From: UBA73 sp964364885
GTDB lineage: Archaea > Nanobdellota > Nanobdellia > Pacearchaeales > GW2011-AR1
NCBI GenBank assembly: GCA_964364885.1
Contig: CAYIOA010000014.1
Location: 1 to 16,956, forward strand
Direction: 5' to 3'
Length of the DNA: 16,956 bases
Positions 12,790 to 16,956 of the stretch are shown piece by piece. How positions within the stretch are numbered: position 1 is the first letter of the stretch; each line of letters opens with the position of its first letter. The position numbers were made by a program, and so were the translations under genes. Under the pieces are notes generated by a model. That model saw only the letters and a program-made list of their open reading frames with translations. It did not search any database and was not told where the DNA came from.

Positions 12790-13716
12790 ATGAACGGCGT
12801 AGAGCAGCTACAAAGAAGCAAGGAGAGGATATTGTCTTTTATACAAATAAGAGGCCCGAGCCTACCTGTTCAAGTTGGGAGAGCAATAGGCTCAAGCCCG
12901 CTGTTTGCGTCAGCTTTTTTGTCTGAATTAAAAGCTGAAGATAAGATAAAGGTTAGCGATATGAAGGTGGGCAGTTCGCCTTTGTATTATATTGGCGGAC
13001 AGGAAGCCCTGCTTGAAAATTTTGTTAATTATTTGAACCAGAGAGAAAGAGAAGCTTTTTCTCTTTTAAAGGCAGGGAAGGTTTTAGAGGATGAGGAGCA
13101 GACTCCTGTTGTTAGAGTTGCTTTAAGGGCAATTAAGGATTTTGCTGTTCCTTTGCAAGTTCGTGTTGACGGGCAGATGAAATTGTTTTGGAAATATTTT
13201 CTGGTTGTTGAAGAAGAAGTAACTGGGATTATTAAAAACATACTGGCGGGGAAATTACAGAATGAGATGGCTCCTCAGGTATTGGAAAAAACGCAGGAGA
13301 CTGCTAAGGAGCAAACAGAGGAAATTAAGAAGGAGATACCTATAGAAGTTGAGCATAAAAAGAAAGCAAAGAAGAAAGTTGCAAAAACAAAAGAAATTAA
13401 GACGCATAGTTTTCCAAATCTGGTTAGAGATTATCTGGGCGGAAAGGATATTGAGATTCTAGAGATTTTATCTGAGAAGAAGAAAGAGTTTATTGCCCGC
13501 GTTAGGCTTGATGGAGTTTTGGGAAAACAAGAGTATTATTTAACTGCGAAAGATAAAAAGAGCATTAGCGAGGATGATCTGGCTCTGGCATTACAGAGGG
13601 CGAATTCTGGCAAGATGCTTTCTTTGTTCTTGTCAACAGGCGAGTCAAGCGCGAAAGCTAAAGAATACCTGAAAGAATGGAGAAATTTTATTAATTTTGA
13701 GAAGATTAAGGTTTGA
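12790..13716 (+). CDS. unknown protein: winged-helix-like N-terminus, possible nuclease-fold C-terminus
   Basis: The start at 12790 gives 308 residues. Residues 1-70 look like a winged helix: helices around RSKERILSFIQ, LPVQVGRAIG and SPLFASAFLSELKAEDKIK, then a strand pair ending PLYYIGG. Residues 75-155 are helical. Residues 160-205 are a Lys/Glu-rich, probably flexible linker (KKKAKKKVAK). The C-terminal domain (207-308) has FPNLVRDYLGGKDIEILEIL, then alternating strands with D241 and K254/K256/K257 (RLDGVLGKQEYYLTAKDKK) and a closing LFLSTG. That order recalls PD-(D/E)xK nuclease folds, but a clear acidic motif partner is not certain. It may bind nucleic acid; that is inference. It lies alone between endA and the eS17/alba pair. 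Confidence 0.75.
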   Translation: MNGVEQLQRSKERILSFIQIRGPSLPVQVGRAIGSSPLFASAFLSELKAEDKIKVSDMKVGSSPLYYIGGQEALLENFVNYLNQREREAFSLLKAGKVLEDEEQTPVVRVALRAIKDFAVPLQVRVDGQMKLFWKYFLVVEEEVTGIIKNILAGKLQNEMAPQVLEKTQETAKEQTEEIKKEIPIEVEHKKKAKKKVAKTKEIKTHSFPNLVRDYLGGKDIEILEILSEKKKEFIARVRLDGVLGKQEYYLTAKDKKSISEDDLALALQRANSGKMLSLFLSTGESSAKAKEYLKEWRNFINFEKIKV

Positions 13717-13728
13717 TGACGGGAAAGG

Positions 13729-13738
13729 TTTAAATATT
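13729..13738 (+). promoter_or_regulatory. TATA box of the eS17-alba unit
   Basis: TTTAAATATT, preceded by the purine-rich GGGAAAGG, lies 20-29 bases before the ATG at 13758, which is the first (left-hand) copy of the eS17 start. After collapsing the duplicated ends around the gap this is the promoter of the intact gene. Confidence 0.6.
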
Positions 13739-13750
13739 ACATTTTGAGGT

Positions 13751-13805
13751 TGTATGTATGGGAAGAATAAAGTCTACAATGATTAAAAGAACAGGGGAGC
13801 AGTTA
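13751..13805 (+). repeat. left copy of a 55-bp exact duplication flanking the N gap
   Basis: These 55 bases are identical to 13906-13960 and contain the start of the eS17 frame (ATG at 13758, through MGRIKSTMIKRTGEQL). This is a redundant contig end rather than a second gene. Confidence 0.95.
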
Positions 13806-13905
13806 NNNNNNNNNNNNNNNNNNNNNNNNNNNNNNNNNNNNNNNNNNNNNNNNNNNNNNNNNNNNNNNNNNNNNNNNNNNNNNNNNNNNNNNNNNNNNNN
13901 NNNNN
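13806..13905. other. assembly gap of exactly 100 N, judged spurious
   Basis: A run of 100 N separates two contig ends that overlap by 55 identical bases. Such a length equals a common assembler k-mer, so the two contigs should be merged and the gap plus one copy removed (155 bases in all). No real sequence appears to be missing. Confidence 0.9.
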
Positions 13906-13912
13906 TGTATGT

Positions 13913-14092
13913 ATGGGAAGAATAAAGTCTACAATGATTAAAAGAACAGGGGAGCAGTTAGTGGAGCTGGTAGATGTTTTTACAGGCGATTTTGAGCAAA
14001 ACAAAAAGTTTTTAAAGAATACAATGCCTTCTAAATCTATAAGGAACAAGGTAGCTGGCTATATTGTTCGACTTAAAAAAAGTAAAAACTAA
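13913..14092 (+). CDS. rps17e: small ribosomal subunit protein eS17 (S17e)
   Basis: This 59-residue protein of the small ribosomal subunit occurs in archaea and eukaryotes only. It begins MGRIKSTMIKRTGEQLVELV, followed by FTGDFEQNKKFLK and the hallmark SKSIRNKVAGYIVRLKKSK at the end, with length typical of archaeal forms. The intact frame is in the right-hand contig; its first 48 bases are repeated at 13758-13805, on the far side of the spurious gap. Its promoter therefore lies at 13729-13738 once the gap is collapsed. alba starts 2 bases after the stop codon, so the two form an operon. As it stands, the gap makes the gene look as though it lacks a promoter. Confidence 0.95.
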   Translation: MGRIKSTMIKRTGEQLVELVDVFTGDFEQNKKFLKNTMPSKSIRNKVAGYIVRLKKSKN

Positions 14093-14094
14093 AG

Positions 14095-14427
14095 ATGGCT
14101 GAAGAGACAACTGGAAAGGTGGCACAAGAAGCTGATAAAGTTGACTTGAGAAAGGACAACGATAGTGTTATTTTTGTTGGGAACAAGCCTCTTGTGAATT
14201 ATATAAGAGGGGTTATCATACAGTTTAATAAGTGGAATGCTCCTGAAGTAACAATAAAATCCAGAGGAAAGTTTATTTCTAAGGCAGTTGATGTTGCTGA
14301 AGTTTCCAGAAGGACGCTTCAGGCAAAGGGTGTTAAAATAAAGGGAATAAGCATTTCAAGCGAATCTTTTGAGAGCGAAGGAAAAAGGACAAATATATCT
14401 ACTATGGATATTGTTCTTTCTGCTTAA
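14095..14427 (+). CDS. albA: Alba DNA/RNA-binding chromatin protein
   Basis: Alba is a small dimeric protein that coats DNA and also binds RNA in archaea. The 110-residue protein has a polar 22-residue N-terminal extension. The domain follows: SVIFVGNKPLVNYIRGVI (24-41), with GNKP carrying the lysine (K31) that in other Alba proteins contacts nucleic acid and is acetylated. EVTIKSRGKFISKAVDVAEV and the C-terminal strand TNISTMDIVLSA complete it. It starts 2 bases after the eS17 stop, with no TATA box or clear Shine-Dalgarno of its own, so it should be co-transcribed with eS17. This links chromatin/RNA-binding protein supply to ribosome protein output. Confidence 0.95.
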   Translation: MAEETTGKVAQEADKVDLRKDNDSVIFVGNKPLVNYIRGVIIQFNKWNAPEVTIKSRGKFISKAVDVAEVSRRTLQAKGVKIKGISISSESFESEGKRTNISTMDIVLSA

Positions 14428-14454
14428 TCACCTATGCTTTTTAGTATAATTAAT

Positions 14455-14464
14455 GATTTAAATC
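14455..14464 (+). promoter_or_regulatory. TATA box of pyrB
   Basis: GATTTAAATC lies 20-29 bases before the ATG at 14484, supporting this start over an in-frame TTG at 14475. Confidence 0.55.
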
Positions 14465-14483
14465 CTATTTTATTTTGGGAAAT

Positions 14484-15410
14484 ATGAAACTGGAGCATTT
14501 TATTGAATCTCAACAATTAAATGATGAATTGATACTTGAATTTTTTAAAAAGGCTGATGAATTAAGAAGAACTTCTGCTAAGGAGATTTATGGGCTTCTT
14601 GAGAGAAAGATTCTTTTATCTCTGTTTTATGAGCCTAGTACAAGAACGAGATTGAGTTTTGAGTCTGCAATGATTAGAATGGGGGGGAAGGTACTTACGA
14701 CTGAAAATGCCAAAGAATTTTCTTCTGCTGTCAAGGGAGAGTCTTTGGAGGACAGTATTAGGGTTATTAGTAAATATACTGATTGCATAGTGATAAGACA
14801 TCAAAATGAGGGGGCTGCTAAGATAGCTGCGAGCATCAGTTCTGTTCCAGTGATTAATGCCGGAGATGGCGGCGGGCAACATCCGACGCAAGCACTTTTA
14901 GATATTTATTCGATATACAAAGAGATTGGAAGGTTAGATAATTTAAAAATTGCTATGATAGGTGATTTGGAGCATGGAAGAACAGTTAGATCTCTTTCCT
15001 ATATACTGGGCAAATACAAAAGTATTGAGATTATTTTTGTATCTCCAGAGGATTTAAGGATGAAGGAAGACATAAAAGATTATCTTGGAAGGCACAATGT
15101 AAATTTTCGAGAGGAAAGCGATTTGAATAAAGTTCTTCCTGAAGCTGATGTGGTTTACATGACCAGGATACAGAAAGAGAGGATGAATTTAGAGAGATAT
15201 AATAGCGCGAGAGGGAAATACATTATTAATTCTGATAATTTTTGGCTTATAAAACCAAGTGCGCGATTGATGCATCCTTTACCGCATACAGATGAGATAG
15301 ATCTTTCTCTAGAAACAGAACAAAACGACGAGAGAGTTGCTTATTTTAGACAGGCTGAAAATGGATTGTATATAAGAATGGCTCTTTTGAATTACCTGCT
15401 TGGCGATTAG
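14484..15410 (+). CDS. pyrB: aspartate carbamoyltransferase catalytic subunit
   Basis: PyrB joins carbamoyl phosphate and aspartate to carbamoyl aspartate, the first committed step of pyrimidine synthesis. Start at 14484 gives 308 residues. The carbamoyl phosphate loop is FYEPSTRTRLSFE (48-60, S52-T-R-T-R). The lid SAVKGE carries K84, as in the E. coli enzyme. QHPTQALLD (132-140) and YMTRIQKERM, with the aspartate-binding Arg, are present. The C-terminal block reads MHPLPHTDEID, where most family members have HPLPR; here the Arg is His. FRQAENGLYIRMALL closes the protein. pyrI, the regulatory subunit gene, does not follow; instead there is a tRNA. It has its own TATA box. Confidence 0.95.
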   Translation: MKLEHFIESQQLNDELILEFFKKADELRRTSAKEIYGLLERKILLSLFYEPSTRTRLSFESAMIRMGGKVLTTENAKEFSSAVKGESLEDSIRVISKYTDCIVIRHQNEGAAKIAASISSVPVINAGDGGGQHPTQALLDIYSIYKEIGRLDNLKIAMIGDLEHGRTVRSLSYILGKYKSIEIIFVSPEDLRMKEDIKDYLGRHNVNFREESDLNKVLPEADVVYMTRIQKERMNLERYNSARGKYIINSDNFWLIKPSARLMHPLPHTDEIDLSLETEQNDERVAYFRQAENGLYIRMALLNYLLGD

Positions 15411-15417
15411 ACAGCAT

Positions 15418-15427
15418 ACTTAAAAAC
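15418..15427 (+). promoter_or_regulatory. TATA box of the CAU tRNA
   Basis: ACTTAAAAAC lies about 22-31 bases before the first base of the tRNA at 15449, immediately after pyrB. Confidence 0.5.
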
Positions 15428-15448
15428 CTTCTAGTTCGTTATTTAGTT

Positions 15449-15520
15449 GGCTCTGTAGCTTAGTGGTAGAGCGCTGCTCTCATGAGGCAGAGGTCGGGAG
15501 TTCAATTCTCCCCAGAGCCA
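15449..15520 (+). tRNA. tRNA with anticodon CAT (probably elongator Met)
   Basis: Acceptor arms GGCTCTG and CAGAGCC pair over 7 bp, with discriminator A. D-arm GCTT-AGTGGTA-GAGC, anticodon arm CTGCT-CTCATGA-GGCAG and T-arm GGGAG-TTCAATT-CTCCC are all intact. The anticodon is CAT. It lacks the three G-C pairs at the anticodon stem that mark initiators. It is therefore elongator Met, or an Ile tRNA whose C34 would be modified to agmatidine; sequence alone does not separate these. The base after the anticodon is G rather than the usual A. No CCA is encoded. Confidence 0.92.
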
Positions 15521-15526
15521 TTGTAA

Positions 15527-15536
15527 GATTTATTAA
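15527..15536 (+). promoter_or_regulatory. TATA box of the 63-residue membrane protein gene
   Basis: GATTTATTAA lies 22-31 bases before the ATG at 15558. Confidence 0.5.
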
Positions 15537-15557
15537 GGAGAGTGATTTATTTGCCAG

Positions 15558-15749
15558 ATGAAGAAAAAGAGGAAATTCAGCTATTCTGCTCTTGAGAAGA
15601 TAATATTTTTTCTTAACGTGCTACTTGCTTTTTTGATTATTTTACTTTCCTATTTTTTAGTTTTGAGTGATTTTGGAAGGGCTTCTCTTTTTTTTGGTTT
15701 TGTAATGTTATTATTATGTGTTATATTAAGAATTGTCAGACGATGGTAG
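15558..15749 (+). CDS. small two-helix membrane protein, unknown function
   Basis: The 63-residue product starts MKKKRKFSYSALEKIIFFLN. Two hydrophobic helices span about residues 15-35 and 42-58. Clusters of basic residues at both ends (MKKKRK and RIVRRW) predict both termini in the cytoplasm. No family is recognised. A TATA-like run lies at leaderless distance. Its stop codon TAG (15747-15749) directly abuts the stop codon of the convergent HIT gene with no spacing, which supports both being real genes in a compact genome. Confidence 0.65.
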   Translation: MKKKRKFSYSALEKIIFFLNVLLAFLIILLSYFLVLSDFGRASLFFGFVMLLLCVILRIVRRW

Positions 15750-16109
15750 TCAGGGAGTTATTAATATCTTGTCGCCCTCTTTTCTTGGAATTACATGGAT
15801 GTGGGCGTGTTTGATTACCTGCCCTGCTGGCTCGAGGTTGTTCATTAATATATTGAAACCGTCGCCCAATTTTTTTTCTAATAAGTTTGTGGCTATTTTT
15901 TTTGTTAACTCGATAAGTTCTGAGCTGAGCTTGTTTGGAATGTCTAGTATTGTTACATAGTGTTTTTTTGGCACTATTAATGTATGACCAGCTGTTCTGG
16001 GTTTGGCATCTAGAAACGCGATAAAATTGTTTGTTTCTGCTATTTTTTCTGCTTTTATGCTTCCATGAATTATCTTACAGAATACGCACTCTTTTTCTGA
16101 TTTATTCAT
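15750..16109 (-). CDS. HIT family (histidine triad) nucleotide hydrolase
   Basis: HIT proteins hydrolyse nucleoside phosphoramidates or dinucleotides as small dimers. The 119-residue protein carries CVFCKIIHG (8-16), with a Cys pair that can bind zinc, then DAKPRTAGHTLIVPKKH (34-50). The triad itself is HAHIHVIPR (101-109), with H101, H103 and H105. Natural substrate is not predictable; HINT-type hydrolases of AMP-linked compounds are the nearest comparison. Its ATG overlaps the stop codon of the upstream MinD-like gene by 4 bases (ATGA), a sign of translational coupling. No TATA box of its own is seen, so it depends on the upstream promoter. Confidence 0.93.
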   Translation of the reverse strand: MNKSEKECVFCKIIHGSIKAEKIAETNNFIAFLDAKPRTAGHTLIVPKKHYVTILDIPNKLSSELIELTKKIATNLLEKKLGDGFNILMNNLEPAGQVIKHAHIHVIPRKEGDKILITP

Positions 16110-16915
16110 TTTGCAAATATTCCTCTATAGAAACTTTCTTTTAACAACTGCCTATTTACTTCTTCTTTTCTGAAGTTAAGAGAAAGGAATTTTTTTATTA
16201 AATATGCTTTTTCTTTTTTATTCGCGAGGGTTGCGCTTAACCTATCAATTTCTCTTGAAAACCTGCTTCTTTTTTTGTAGATTGTCATCGGTATGCGCGT
16301 AAAAAGAGATCTTGACAGATTTTTATCGTCTTTTATTCTTGCTATCACTGGTATTTCTGATGTTCTTTCTATTTCTTTTAATGTTAATTCGTAAAGAGGG
16401 TCGCGTATTTTGTTTATTATAATACCCTTGACGTTTTTCCCTCTTTGCTTTGCAATATGCGCTATTTTTAGGGAGCAGCTTAGTGTTGGATAGTCCGGAG
16501 TTGTAACCAAGAATAAATAATCTGAGGCGAGGATTGTAGAGAGGGATTCTTCGTTCAAACTTGGCGAGGAGTCTATTATTATAAAATCATAATTGTTTTT
16601 TATTCTTTGGAGTTTGTCTTTCAGCCTTAATGGGTTGATTAATTTATCGTATACATAACTTCCCGGGATTACGTCTACGCCATACCTATTATGAATTGCG
16701 CTTTCTATTCTTGCTTTTCCATCTATTGCCTGATGAAGTGTTTTCTCAGGCTGGATAATATCCATGTGCAGCCCTAAGTTTGGAGCAGAATAATTAGCGT
16801 CTATCAGAAGTGTTTTTTTCTTGTAATCATTTGCAAGAGATGAAGCGAGCGCTGCTGAAATTGTTGTTTTGCCAACACCCCCCTTTATTGAAATAATTCC
16901 TAATGTTATAACCAT
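16106..16915 (-). CDS. minD: MinD/ParA family P-loop ATPase
   Basis: This is a 269-residue deviant-Walker ATPase of the MinD/ParA group, which use ATP-driven dimerisation to position cell division, chromosomes or other complexes. The deviant Walker A motif is KGGVGKTT (11-18) with signature lysine K11. Switch I is LLIDANYSAPNLGLH (36-50). Walker B is DFIIIDSSPS (110-119). The last ~35 residues (KKFLSLNFRKEEVNRQL...) are basic and helical; they might act as a membrane-targeting helix, but this is not certain. No ParB, MinC or MinE partner is in the window, so the specific target is unknown. HIT follows with a 4-base overlap. The start has a TATA-like run at 16935-16943. The gene symbol is by family only. 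Confidence 0.85.
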   Translation of the reverse strand: MVITLGIISIKGGVGKTTISAALASSLANDYKKKTLLIDANYSAPNLGLHMDIIQPEKTLHQAIDGKARIESAIHNRYGVDVIPGSYVYDKLINPLRLKDKLQRIKNNYDFIIIDSSPSLNEESLSTILASDYLFLVTTPDYPTLSCSLKIAHIAKQRGKNVKGIIINKIRDPLYELTLKEIERTSEIPVIARIKDDKNLSRSLFTRIPMTIYKKRSRFSREIDRLSATLANKKEKAYLIKKFLSLNFRKEEVNRQLLKESFYRGIFAK

Positions 16916-16934
16916 CTAAAAAGAAGATAGAGGG

Positions 16935-16943
16935 GTTTAAAAC
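16935..16943 (-). promoter_or_regulatory. TATA box of the MinD-like/HIT operon
   Basis: On the minus strand TGTTTTAAACCC contains a TATA-like core 20-28 bases before the ATG at 16915. Confidence 0.5.
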
Positions 16944-16956
16944 ATTTTCTAATTTG

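Noticed and set aside
13758..14092. A frameshifted or duplicated eS17 pseudogene
   Set aside because: The apparent duplication is exactly 55 bases at both sides of 100 N, which is best explained by unmerged contig ends; the right-hand frame is complete.
15449..15520. Initiator tRNA-Met
   Set aside because: The anticodon stem is CTGCT/GGCAG and lacks the consecutive G-C pairs that mark initiator tRNAs.

Overview
The window is AT-rich archaeal DNA, most likely from a DPANN lineage such as Woesearchaeota or Pacearchaeota (lineage is inference; no marker tree was run). The archaeal assignment rests on deoxyhypusine synthase, archaeal-type prolyl-tRNA synthetase, GatD, aIF1A, a homotetramer-type tRNA-splicing endonuclease, ribosomal protein eS17, Alba and tRNA genes without encoded CCA. 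Nearly every start codon also has a TATA-like box 20-30 bases upstream and no leader, which is the leaderless archaeal pattern.

Layout. 1-1956: a small two-helix membrane protein, a 22-bp duplicated piece of tRNA-Ser 3' end, tRNA-Ser(CGA) on the minus strand, dys, and then a 374-base non-coding stretch filled with nested inverted repeats and the first copy of a multi-hairpin dispersed repeat. 1957-5050: gatB, a 97-residue unknown protein meeting it tail to tail, the second repeat copy, an amino acid permease, and tRNA-Arg(TCG) firing divergently from the permease. 5094-8926: a DoxX-like protein, a hairpin-rich spacer, proS, and a convergent B12-binding/radical SAM protein. 9022-12128: a Gly/Ser/Tyr-rich miniprotein overlapping a membrane protein, gatD, a solo AbiEii-like nucleotidyltransferase, and convergent aIF1A. 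12214-15410: endA, an unknown winged-helix-like protein, eS17 (interrupted by an assembly gap), alba and pyrB. 15449-16915: a CAU tRNA, a small membrane protein, and a minus-strand MinD-like ATPase/HIT-protein operon.

Most genes serve translation and its maturation: tRNA charging and amidation (ProRS, GatB, GatD), tRNA splicing (EndA), hypusination of aIF5A (DHS), initiation (aIF1A), a ribosomal protein and four structural or decoding components (tRNAs, Alba). They are single transcription units or very short operons packed tail to tail; two convergent pairs share a TTAA tetramer as both stop codons.

The signals least explained by genes are in the spacers: clusters of perfect inverted repeats at 342-399, 1570-1712 and 5518-5630, and a 129-184-bp repeat made of four consecutive hairpins present twice, on both sides of the gatB/unknown-gene block. 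The run of 100 N at 13806-13905 is flanked by an exact 55-bp duplication and is an assembly artefact, not biology.
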